NCBI GenBank assembly: GCA_028274465.1
Contig: CM051455.1
Coordinates: forward strand, 72,336,985 to 72,400,984
Length of the DNA stretch: 64,000 nucleotides
Reading direction: 5' to 3'
Origin: Plantago ovata
Lineage: Eukaryota > Streptophyta > Magnoliopsida > Lamiales > Plantaginaceae
In this document: piece by piece, positions 33,426 to 43,962 of the stretch
Numbering within the stretch: the stretch's first letter is position 1
How the letters are laid out: each line of letters opens with the position of its first letter
The notes under the pieces: generated by a model
Database searches by the model: none
What the model was told of the DNA's origin: nothing
Seen by the model: only the letters and a program-made list of their open reading frames with translations
Translations under genes and position numbers: made by a program

Positions 33426-35086
33426 TGTTGGTCCCTCTAAACAACAAGAAAAGACTAGAGGGGGGGTGAATAGTCTTTTCAAACTTTCGTCGTTTAAAAC
33501 TTTCTCAGCAAGTACTTATTACTTTTCAGTAATGAGTTTGCTGATACTTAACTTTCTCAACAAGCGTAAGTTACTTTACAGTAGCTTGGTTTGCTGATAC
33601 TTAAAATCAGAGAGCGGAAGTCTTTGAAACAGTAAGTGCTTTTTCAGCAAGTAAAGGTTTCAGCAAGTGAAGTGAGTGACTGTGTACAGAGAGAATTGCT
33701 GAAAGCTAAATACAGTAAGTAAATCACACAAACAATTTTATAGTGGTATCTGAGAGTGGCGTAATCTCTCAACTAATCCACTTCGTCCTTTCTAGGACTG
33801 AATCCACTAAGATAAGATTGAGGTTCCTTACAATCTCCTATCTAAAGCGATTCAACAGAAACCAAAGCACACTTGCTTCGTCTCCAAGCTAAACTAGAGA
33901 ACTCAACCTTGTTCTCCACCAAACTTGGTACTTTTAATCAGCAAAACTATGCTCAATTAAGTTCCCCCTGAATATCACGCCTGAAAGGGTGTATTTTCCG
34001 TTAGAGAGTTTTGGGCTGAGATAACTTAATTATAACTTATTCAGTTACAACAAGTAATCTAAGAAACACAACTTGGAATACTTTCAGTAAACAAGTTTGA
34101 TTGTTTCTGGTGTCAAGACTTGTTCTTGTTCGAAAGAAAGAACACTTAACTAATTTCTTAGCCGAGTTTGTTCTACTTCTTCACAAGTAGCTTTTTCAAG
34201 TTTTAAGTCTTGGAACGGATCAATGGCAGTAAGAGTGTTTGAAGGTTTGTGAGTTTTAAGCATAAGTGAGAGTTTGATCACGTTGTTGACACACTTCAAC
34301 TCTTTGCCGGATGACCTCTATTTATAGTGTAAGTAATGAGCCGTTTGAATTTCAAATCCTAAGGCTTTTGTTTCTTAACATGTCACTATCTTCCTTTTGT
34401 ACTTTCAGCAACGTCTTTGTTTGTCTTCTAGTCTTCATGTCCTTCGTGTGTAAGCTTTGCATTTAATGCACATTTGAATAGAATTCAAACAGTAACATTG
34501 GAGCGCAAATTCACGTACATTCAGCAAGAGGTCACATATGTTCCATCAGTAAGTGATTGGTCTCAGTTTCAGCAAGCACAACCTACTCTGTCTTTCAGAT
34601 TTTCACTTATGCAATGCTATTGCTGAAATTTCACTTTCTGAGTAACACGTGCCTTTGTAGATACCAGTCTTCAGCAATCTTCTAGTCTTCAGATCTTCAA
34701 ATCTTCAAGTCTTCAGATCTTCAAATCTTCAAGTCTTCAGATCTTCAAAAGTCTTCAAGATTCTGAGCGGTTTCTATTTGCTTCAATAATTTGTTTGTAG
34801 TAAACAAAGTATATCTTCAGCAAATGCTTCAATAGGTTATTTTTTTTCCAGAAAATAAGATACATCATAAGCTAAGCATCAATAAGTTATTTTCTTTTCA
34901 GAAAATAAAATACATCATACGCAAAAGAAATAACTTATCTAGCACCTAACTAAGTCATCAGCAAACGTTCCTCTTTTACAATGTCCTTAAAATTCTAAAT
35001 TCCTATGGACCTTAAGAGTACTAGTTACTGAACTTTCCTTAATTTAGCATGGTAAATTGCTCATCAAAATTACAAGTTTCCTAACA
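33426..35086 (-). repeat. 5' LTR of E/B
   Basis: On the - strand TGTTAGGAAAC..GGACCAACA, 1661 bp, the longest LTR of the family here. TATA box near 34319. The minisatellite at 34675-34750 repeats a GAAGATTTGAAGATCT-like unit more often than in copies A and C. Confidence 0.9.
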
Positions 35087-35366
35087 GTTGGTCAGCAAGG
35101 TAAGTATACAACAGCTGCAAATGTTGCTGCTCAAGCCACTGCGGTTGCTGAAACCAATGTACCCAGTGAGAAATCTAAGAAGAAAAAGAGGAAAGCTGAT
35201 GATGACACTCAAACTGCAGCGTCATCAGCTGATCCTATTCCCAAGAAGAAACGGACAAAGACTTACCCAAGAAAGAAAACAACAGCACGTAAGTCCATTC
35301 CAATTGTCCATGACTTATCGGATGATGCTCCAGTGGTTGCTGAAACGCAAGCCACTGCAGTAGACA
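35087..35366 (+). pseudogene. ORF3 of copy A, continuation (part 2)
   Basis: After GTTGG the frame of 8317-8738 continues with QQGKYTTAANVAAQATAVAETN, an NLS-like KKKKRKADDD, IPKKKRTKTYPRKK and AETQATAVD, collinear with copies B and C. At about 35366 it switches to unrelated sequence, so the rest of ORF3 and the 3' LTR of copy A are lost. The first five bases are the right-hand GTTGG duplication. Confidence 0.8.
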
Positions 35367-36493
35367 TACGGGAATGCTCCTTTCCCTTGGCATGGTTCCT
35401 ACAAACAACAGTTAGTACCTCGTATGACACAAAACTGACTCATGCATATGCTAGTGTAAGAATGAAACAAACAAGTGATAAAATCAACAATCGAGCTCCC
35501 CAACCCTTTAATGTCTAGCCTAGCTTCTTCATCCTGCAACATACCAATGTAACTACTACAAGCAATACATCACATTATGCTCTTACTAGACAACAAATAT
35601 CCTAGATAACAAGGCTCAATTCATACCATAGTAGCGAAAAATTCTAGCATCATAAATCCTCATACTTAACAATTAAGCATTCTATCATCAAATCCACCAT
35701 CATCACACCAATAAACACAATCATATGCAAGTAATCAAAGATAAAGACATATTGCATAACAAGATATATCTTCTAGTAGCAAAGTTCCCAAATCAACAAT
35801 CCAAGCATAATTGAGCATGCAATTGATAGTAATTAACGCTTCTAATCACACAAACAACCTACCCATGCATCAAATAAGCATAATTGAAGATCAAATTAGA
35901 AAACCCCCAAATTCAAAAATTAGGGTTCATAAGAAGATACCTCAGATCTGAAAATCTAATGCATTAGGACGAAATCTGTTCGGATGAAAAGATAGATCAC
36001 GTAATAGGCTTTCATTGAAGCTAAATAACACTAAATTTGGTGAAGAAATGAAGAAGTTATGAAGTTTTGAATGTATTTTCGCAATTTTCGGTTTTTGGGG
36101 AGGAAGAATGATGAAGATATGAAGAAAATGAGGTAAAGAGGGGAGGTCCGCGTTTTTCATCTACTGGGATTGTGGGGCGATTCGCCCCTGGTGCGGGGCG
36201 AGTCGCCCCTCATGCGGGGCGATTCGCCCCCCGCTCCCCAATGCGGGGAGACGGTCATTTCGACAAAAAACGCGGTTTTTAATCCCCGAAATCAATTTTT
36301 TCAAAAAATCAGTCGAAAAATATCACTCAAACATAAGCACATACGACACAGAGATGAACAAATTCACATATGAGAAGCAAATTGTTCAAGAATGAATGCA
36401 TGCAAAAAAGTAGTAAAGAAAGCGATAAAAATTCCGGGTTGCCTCTCGGATAGCGTCATTGTTTAAAGTCTTTGACTCGACTCCTGTCTGCGC
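35367..36493 (-). other. Non-coding 3' region of F with three phased palindromes
   Basis: No ORF of note. On the - strand it starts with GAGGCAACCCGG about 50 bp after the gag-protease stop, then T-rich sequence, then three palindromes of the type GGGGCGANTCGCCCC at 36216, 36195 and 36174, then a pyrimidine-rich stretch and AT-rich sequence. AG|GTATC near 35941, GCAG near 35535 and TTTGTAG near 35395 look like splice signals before a short ATG-started segment at the broken end. It could be the leader of a second transcription unit; this is inference. Confidence 0.5.
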
Positions 36494-38650
36494 CTATCTC
36501 TTCTTTCTGCGGGTACTAGACTTCCCCTTCATTGATCTCCTCTCCATGCCACGAACCTGTGAATAAGAAAAAACATAGGCTGCAAGACCACAGTAGTGAG
36601 TAGTGTAAGAATTATCAGGCGGATCAGGTGGATTAGATATGGCTTGCAACACGTGTTGCTTGCCATCCACTTCAATAGTGCAAGTTCTTTGTAGATGTCC
36701 ATCACGGAGCGTAGCTTAGTCAAGAACGTTCGCCCCAAGAGAATGACATCCCCCGTTCCAAGTGCAGACGCCGGCATAACTACAAAATTGGTGTATACAG
36801 AAGCTTCACCAATCTTGACCAACACATTTTTCACAACGCCTTTGGGTCTCATAAAGGATCCATCCGCCAGTTGCACAATAGTCCTATGCTCAGATAGTTT
36901 TCCAAGGTTACTCTTTTCAAACACATTCAAAGGGAGTATGTTTGAGTAGGATCTCGTGTCTAGTGTGGCACGGACATCTTCAAGCTCACCAATCCCTACC
37001 TTAACATCGAAACTTTTAGGGAGTGGCTCGGGATCCTCTTGCTCCTCATCACTTTCGTTAGAACCAAGGTCCTTCTCCTCTTCCTTAGCCTGTAGAAGTT
37101 CTTCCTTCTTGCAACACTCGCACTTAGCAACCTTCTTGATGGTGATTTCGTCAGGTAGATCACCAGCCAATGTAATGGAATTCGACTTCTCAGTGTTGCT
37201 AGGCAATTTGCCTTGTTCCCTACTTGCTCCTCGGTCGATCAACTCTTGCATCTTTTGATGGGAAAGCCTAGTGCTCTCTTCCAACCTATCAATCCTTGCC
37301 CTAGTCTTCTCGGAATCTTCTTCGTAACGTTTGAGAAAACTTTGGGTGTGATCAACCATCTTTTGCAAGTTCTTCATTAGTTCAGCCGACTTCAACTTCG
37401 GTGGCTCTTTTGGAGCGGGGTTTTCGCAGTGATCATTACCATAGTTAAGCCTACTACAGTCTTGGTTAGGTCCATATGTTTGGCTAGCCGGTGCATATCC
37501 TTGATTGTTTCGGAATCCTCTTCTCCAAAATCCACCTCGAGGATTCCTACTGTCTTGCCCGTAGCTAGCTTCTTGAGTACCAAACTCCGTAGCTACGGCT
37601 TCCTCTTCGCCTCCTCGAGCCCAGTTGCCATCATCATACGCAAGCTCCGATCTACACATATTAGCCCCGTGCCCATAGTTCTTGCATATTCGGCATACTT
37701 CGTTCGAAACAGTTGTTCCAGTGGCGCTCTTGAGGACTTGCTTCAATTCGTTGGTAAAGCACTCGAATTGATCCCCAATCCCCCTATACATAGGGACTTC
37801 TTGAGTCGGTGGAGCTTCAGGTCCACATCTCCTAACCATCGCTCTTGGGTCCTTGAACTGCGAACCCTTAGCAAGCCTTTCGAAAACTGCCCAGACGGCT
37901 TCTGTGGTTTCCTCCCAAATATTGCCTCGGCATTGGAAATCCACCACTTGGTTCTCGAACGTTAGTCCACTATAGAAGTGTTGGACTAGGTCAGAAAGCT
38001 CAAAACCATGGTGAGGGCACTTGTTCGTGAGATCTTGGAATCTCTCGAATGCGGTGTATATGGTCTCATCATAGTCCTGCTTGAATCCAGTGATTCGCGC
38101 CTTTAGCGCGGTAGTCAAGGTGTGAGGGAAGTATTTTTCCATGAAAGCTGAAAAAACCTTCTCCCAAGTGTCCAGCGAGCCTGCTGGTAGAGAACTCAAC
38201 CATGACTTGGCTCTGTCGCCAAGTCCCATAGCAAAAACCTTCATCCTCAACTCATCAGTTGTTATTTCAGCTCCGGGTCGTGGGAGTTGGTTGACGAAAT
38301 CATCGATATCGTGCAAGTACCCCATCACATCTTCCCTTGATAAGCCATAGAACCTCGAAAGTTGTTGGAATGCGTGGTTCTTGATTTCCAGATCTCGAGT
38401 TGCAGACGAAAAGAACAATCGCCGATCCCCTCATACGATCCTTGGTGGGTTGAACCCATGCTTTCAGTGGTCTAGCTTCTGCCATTCCGTCGATTTCCTT
38501 GAAAAGACTGTGTAGAGATTCAGAGAAATCGGTATCCTCTAGTTCCTCTAGTGCACGCCTTTGAAGTAGTCGCCTTCTTCGGTGGTAGACTCTGTCGATC
38601 TCAGCAATTGAATCAGCAAGTGGTGTTCCTTTAGATCGTGTATGTGGCAT
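36494..38650 (-). pseudogene. Gag-protease of element F
   Basis: The ATG is at 38650 (MPHTRSKGTPLADSIAEIDR); a frame change near 38420 leads into a 629-codon frame. Gag core: LRMKVFAMGLGDRAKSWLSSL, GSLDTWEKVFSAFMEKYFP, YTAFERFQDLTNKCPHHGF. CCHC knuckle CRICKNYGHGANMC complete. Protease region DVRATLDTRSYSNILPLNVF: the usual DLGAS is DTRSY, so the catalytic loop Gly is lost. It continues to VILLGRTFL; after a frame change near 36700 the final stretch ends about 36494. No RT follows. Confidence 0.85.
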
Positions 38651-38774
38651 ACACTATCTGTAACAGACTAGGAAATCAGTATCAAAGAGAGATTAAAAAG
38701 GAAAACTAAAACTAATAGAATTAGGAATTGAATGCTGAAAATATAAACAAATTAAACAGAAAAAAGGAGTATAG

Positions 38775-38792
38775 TCCCCGGCAACGGCGCCA
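38775..38792 (-). promoter_or_regulatory. Primer-binding site of F, tRNA-Asp
   Basis: On the - strand a perfect TGGCGCCGTTGCCGGGGA, three bases from the LTR end, identical to that of D. Confidence 0.92.
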
Positions 38793-38795
38793 ATT

Positions 38796-40068
38796 TGATG
38801 AACGCGCTGATGTCGTGCTCCGAGCTAATCAAATAAATTTGTTATTTAGCCAAAGGCAATTCACAACTACAACGAAAAACGTAGTGTAGCAGTAGAATGA
38901 CCTCGAGTGTCGTTCTGTAAGGACTATAACTAGCTTTATCTATTTAACTAAAGAATATAAAAACAGCAGTCGGTAAAGCAAAGGTTTTTCTAACAGATAA
39001 TGGAGATTGGTGATAGTATGATCCTTCAAAGCATAACGGGTCAATAATAATGCGTAAATTCCTCGGTCTTGCATGGAGATCTTTGATCAATCGAATGTCC
39101 TGTTGCAATTATTAAGTACTACGAAGATAAAGATACTGACAAGTCAAGCGCTATTGTCCAATTGTGTTCCGTAATTATTCAACACTACGAAGATATAGAT
39201 GTGCATAGGTCGGCGAGGGTCCAATTTGTGCATAATAATTAAACAACATATGAGGATTTAGGCTGAGTCTGATCAACGAAATAAAGCAATAACACGGAGT
39301 ATAATGCGCGATATAGCCATTAGCATGATTATCTTTCCTTCGCTAAGAATTCACATACTACCACCAACGATAAGTTTAGCTACTCATAGTTGTCATGCAA
39401 TCAACATAAATCATAGAAGAAAACATGTTGAAAGATATATAAAAAAGTAGAATAAACTGTAAGATACAATGTTACCGAAGGTTGTCAGTCTCCGAAGAAT
39501 TGCGATCTTACAAGCTCCAAACTGTTATGAAAAAGTGCCTCCTACGCTATGAACCCCTAGAACAGGCTCTGGGAAGTTCCTACCTAAAATTACAGAGAAA
39601 GGTGAGAGAATAGGTCTGGAAAAGTATGAATTTTGGAGAAAAACTGAGCAACTATATATAGGCTTCGAAATAGTGTGGGGCGATTCGCCCCACGTCCCGG
39701 GCGGTTCGCCCGGGAGAAAATTTCGCGGAATTCCGCGATTTCGACGCGTTTTTGGATTTCTTCCCCTTTTCGGACTCGGTTTCTGACTTCTAGTGGCCTT
39801 CTAACCTCCAGATTCGACCCCTAGACTCCAAATCTTATCCGGAAACCTTCAGATACTCCAAATAGGCTTCTGGAACACCAATTCCTTGTCAACTTCAATA
39901 TAATTGCCCGGAAATCCTCGTTTTTCAACCAAAACCTGTAAAATAAAATCTAAAGGGAAACGTGACACTATTCTAATAAAATGCACTAAAATATAGCTAA
40001 ATTAACATAGAGGATAGCTAAAATAGGTGAAAAAGACCCAAATGAAAGTGTAAAATACACATTCATCA
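38796..40068 (-). repeat. LTR (5') of element F
   Basis: On the - strand TGATGAATGTG..CGTTCATCA, 1273 bp, clearly homologous to the LTR of D but diverged. Two adjacent palindromes, CCCGGGCGAACCGCCCGGG (39696-39714) and TGGGGCGAATCGCCCCA (39676-39692), lie just upstream of the TATATATA box near 39650. Confidence 0.9.
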
Positions 40069-41844
40069 CCTACGTACCCTCAGGATCAAGTCAAACGTAG
40101 TTCAATTCTTCGTTGATGAATTCTCCATGGATGCTAGGAAATCCATATTCATAATCTACATTAAGCAAAACAAGAAATCTCAAAGATCATAATAAAATGA
40201 TAATTAATCAAAGAAGAAAAGAAAAGAGTTAGAACGAATACAACCGTGTAGAAGAAACCAACAGAGAAGGAAAGCTCTAAGCCACAATCAGCAACAACAC
40301 GTAAAAACCCTTACTTTCTATCTACTGCAGCCGCAGTCCTAGATAGGTAAAACGATGATATTGTGTTTTACATGGGCCTGGCCTAGTTGGTATGTGTGCA
40401 GACTAATTTTCTGGAGGTCACGGGTTCGAAGCCCATCACTAGCAACCTTTTTCTTTTGGGCTTTTAACACATGAACCTCATTCTAAATTGGTTCAAATGC
40501 ATATTCTAACTTTAATTAAATTAAATATAATTTAATGTAATTATTCTTTTCTTCTTTTATTAATTAAATCCAATTTAATTTATTTACTTTCTAAAAGTAT
40601 AAATTAATTAAGTACATTGAATTCAATTCAACTTAATTAATTAATTCTATCAAATACTACATTCTCAACAATATTAAATTAAATATTTATCAATCCAATT
40701 GATATTTTATTTAATATAGTAATTACGTCATAAATCCAATTTTAACTTAATTAATGATTTCCATCAAATGAAATGTCATTTAGAATACTAAATTAAATCT
40801 TATCAATCCAATTGACATTTAATTTACCCTAATGCTTAATCGGGAGAATTATCACCTAGTTATATATGACCCATAGGCCCTCACATATTAGGCTTATCCA
40901 ATCAAGGTCTCAGTGAATATTCCTAGACAATCGTCACTAGACAATACTAATATGTAAGTAACGTTTGTTGAGGAGATACAAACTGCTTGTGATGTAGAGT
41001 ACTTTGATGATACGGTCCTTTCATTCTCGAATACTCGAATGAGTCTAGAATATGGATTAGTGTCTATTCCAATAACTCATCCATTGTCTCTCAATCTTCT
41101 TAGTGGATCTAGATGATTATGTCCAAACACCATTTTGATATATATCTTTGCAGTGGCCACTGACTAACGATCGCACTAATATGAGATGTAGAGTATTCTC
41201 TCCTTGAATCCATTCGGAGGAATGAATCCTGATCTTTGTCCAATCACTCACACCATATGCTTCCTAATATACCCAACGCATGTCGTATCTACCCTACTTT
41301 AAGAGTGCAAGCGTTGCGCATGGTCAAAGTATATTATTCCACATATGATGTAGTATTGACCTCAAGTCTGAGGACTATTACATCACCCTACAATACGATA
41401 CTCCCATAGACACTTAAATAGAATTTACCAAATGGTTTCTCGGCTGGGCATGCCAACACTCTCCAAAGTGTCCATGTGTCCATCATGAATAACCAAGCTC
41501 TTCACAGCAGTGAGAACTACTACATCCTCGATGGATCTGATGCAACACATGCTAGTCTCTATCGCATCATTGATATCCCATATCTCAATGACCATCAACT
41601 AGTGGCTAATTTTAGGACTTAAGTTCTGACACGCAAGCTCCCACTAACTTGGTGATTATCTTTAGTCCTTGGGAACATCTTACAGAATAATTCAAACAAC
41701 CAAATAATCTATTCAGTAAATGTAATGCCAATTGTATTTATGTATGCTTAAATAAATGTAACATAAATAAATACCAATACGTTGAATGTGGTAAAGTACA
41801 TATCGTCCTTAATGTTGGTTGTCTCTAGGACATATATACTTTCA
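40069..41844 (-). repeat. Copia LTR G (Tork-like style), - strand
   Basis: On the - strand it begins TGAAAGTATATATGTCCTAG at 41844, matching the start of LTR H (TGATCATGTATATGTCCTAG at 43963). Both also share the phrase GGCCTATGGGTCA or a close form. It ends near GGGTACGTAGG at 40069, where F is inserted. No coding sequence. AT-rich diverged direct repeats lie at about 40620-40820. Since F and a deletion remove what lay beyond, I cannot tell a solo LTR from a truncated element. Confidence 0.65.
40372..40470 (+). mobile_element. tRNA-derived SINE head or tRNA-like sequence
   Basis: Box A TGGCCTAGTTGG at 40379-40390 and box B GGTTCGAAGCC at 40422-40432 match RNA polymerase III internal promoter consensus with tRNA-like spacing. 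A T-rich tail follows. There is no plausible acceptor stem or anticodon arm, so a SINE fragment inside LTR G is more likely than a tRNA gene. Target duplications were not found. Confidence 0.5.
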
Positions 41845-43948
41845 GATAGTATCTAGAAACGTCAAGTTTTTAGAAGCAGAATACCTCGAAGAAGAGAGGT
41901 TAGATGATATGATAGAACTTGAAGAAATTCAAGACTTTGACACGCGCGAACATGAGTTCTCTAAATCTTCTGATTTGGACTCAAGTTCAGTGGGAGCTTT
42001 CGAAGAAGACAAGGGTAATGATATGACACTTGCTAGGCATGTCATAGTCAGTGGGAGTCCTGTGATTAGATCAACAGTTGAAACCACACCAATAGAACCC
42101 GTTGTCAATCAACCTCTCGCTAGGGAACAGGGTCGTAGCACAAGAGCAGCCTCTCGCTAGGGAACAGGGTTGTAGCACGCGACCGGCTGCATCAGTGCCC
42201 ACTGATATTGTTCGTGTTACACGAAGCCAGAAAAGAAAAGCACCAGAAACGCCGACAGAAGCACCAGTCGAGCTCCGTAGGTCGAAGAGGTTCCCAAAAG
42301 GACCTCAGAAGCAAAGCCTTATGATAGAAGACATCAGTGAACTTGATGTTGGCTTATCAGATCGGGAAGACCCCGAGACCTACAAAGAGGCAAGAAATGA
42401 TATTGACTGAGACAAATGGCAAGAGGCCATGGAATTGGAAATGGACTCCATGTACTTGGTAGACTTGCCCCAAGGGGTTAGACCTATTGGGTGCAGATGG
42501 GTCTTTAAACGAAAGATAGATGCCGATGGCAAGGTACAAACGCACAAGGCTAGACTTGTGGCGAAGGGCTACACAAAAAGGTATGTCATCGATTACGATG
42601 AAACCTTTTCACCGGTAGCAAAGTTGAAGTCTATTCGAATTCTACTTGCGATAGCTGCCTACTATGATTATGAGATCTTACTATGATTATGAGATCTTGC
42701 AGATGGATGTAAAGACTGCCTTCCTCAATGGCAACCTTGAGGAAGAGGTCTATATGGTACATCCGGAAGGTTTTATTAGTAAAACTAGGCCAACTTGTGT
42801 ATTGAAATTACAGAGATCCGTCTATGGGCTAAAGCAAGCGTCTAGGAGCTGGAATATCCGTTTTGACGAAGCTGTCAAATCGTTTGACTTCGTCAGAAGC
42901 ATAGAAGATCCCTGTGTCTACACTAGGCACAACGACAAGGGAGTCGTTTTCATGATCATTTATGTTGTCAACATTTTGATCATGGGAAACAATGTCTCTT
43001 TGTTAGAAGAGACTAAAGTTTGGTTATCAAGTACCTTCTCAATGAAGGACTTGGGTGAAGCGAGCTACATCCTAGGGATAAAGATCTGTAGAGATAGGTC
43101 AAAGAGGATGTTAGGATTCACAGAGTCCACCTACATCGACAAAAATACTGAAGCGTTATAAGATGGACGACTCAAAGAGAGGCTTTCTCCCAGCTAGGCA
43201 TGGGATCGTGCTATCAGTTAAGGATAGTCCTAAAACTGATGAAGAAAGAAAGGCAATGAGTCGTGTGCCCTATGCTTCGGCAGTAGGGTCTATTATGTAT
43301 GCAATGAATTGCACAAGGCCAAATGTGGCATATGCGCTTAGTGTCACTTGTCGACACCAACAGAATCCAGGAGTACCTCACTGGACTGCTGTAAAGAACA
43401 TTCTTAAGTAGCTTCGACGGACTAAGGAAATGTTCTTGGTGTTTGGTGGAGAACCAGAATTGAAGATGTCTGGTTATGTCGACGCTGGATTTGAATCAGA
43501 TCCTGATGACTTTAAGTCACAGACAGGATACGTATTCAAATTGAACGGAGGAGCTGTCTTTTGGAAGTGTTCTAAGCAAGCAACGATTGATGACTCAGCC
43601 ACAGAAGCCGAGTACATTGCTGCATCAGAAGCATCGAAAGTAGCTGTCTGGATTTCAGAGTTCTTGAAGGAATTGAGTGTTGTTTATGCTCCTAGTCCAA
43701 TAACGATTTATTGTGACAACACGGGTGCCGTCGCTCAAGCCAAGGAGCCTAGATCTACAAACAAGAATAAACATGTACTTAGAAAGTATCACGTTATACG
43801 TGAGATTATTGATAGAGGAGAAGTTAGTATAGAACGTGTCTCAACCATAGACAACGTGGCAGATCCTTTCACCAAGGTCTTATCAGTGGATGCCCACTTA
43901 AGACATTATGTTAATCTAGGTATTAAGCATAAAGGTGACTGGCTCTAG
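41845..43948 (+). pseudogene. Copia integrase end, RT and RNase H of element H
   Basis: IVSRNVKFLEAEYL (integrase end), acidic linker, RT from WQEAMELEMDSMYLVDLP through GCRWVFKRKIDADGKVQTH, MDVKTAFLNGNLEEEVYM and SVYGLKQASRSWN. The catalytic YVDD is YVVN (YVVNILIMGN), so both metal-binding Asp are gone. RNase H: GYVDAGFESDPDD, TEAEYIAA, YCDNTGAVA, ending GDWL-stop. Lesions: a 37-bp tandem duplication at 42113-42186, a TGA at 42408-42410, a 19-bp tandem duplication at 42661-42698, one extra A near 43143 and a stop at 43409-43411. Confidence 0.9.
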
Positions 43949-43962
43949 TCCAAGTTGGAGAT

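Larger units (their letters stand above)
8739..35086 (-). mobile_element. Sirevirus-like copia element E/B with two younger elements inside
   Basis: On the - strand, right to left: 5' LTR (35086-33426), Met PBS, gag (33313-32165, then 24441-23606), RNase H end of pol (16651-16249), palindrome array, ORF3 promoter, ORF3 (15340-9314), PPT, deleted 3' LTR (9048-8739). Matching GTTGG duplications at both ends show that both LTRs belong to one insertion into copy A. Most of pol is missing at the point where copy C lies (16652-23605). Element D (24442-32164) interrupts gag. The right LTR ends CA; the left terminal dinucleotide has mutated (TA instead of TG on the + strand). Confidence 0.85.
35367..40068 (-). 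mobile_element. Athila-related gag-protease-only element F
   Basis: On the - strand: LTR (40068-38796), tRNA-Asp PBS, Gag and protease ORF ending near 36494, then about 1.1 kb of non-coding sequence to the junction with ORF3 of copy A at 35366/35367. There is no RT, RNase H or integrase and no 3' LTR. The architecture matches non-autonomous TR-GAG type elements, with the far end truncated. It is inserted very near the end of LTR G. Confidence 0.75.

Noticed and set aside
35941-36160. Host gene 5' UTR with intron in the 3' part of F
   Set aside because: Context is inside a retroelement, and the GGGGCGANTCGCCCC palindromes tie it to the Athila family; no host coding exon follows.
40379-40432. 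Functional tRNA gene
   Set aside because: Box A and B are good, but acceptor and anticodon stems do not form; a SINE head is more likely.
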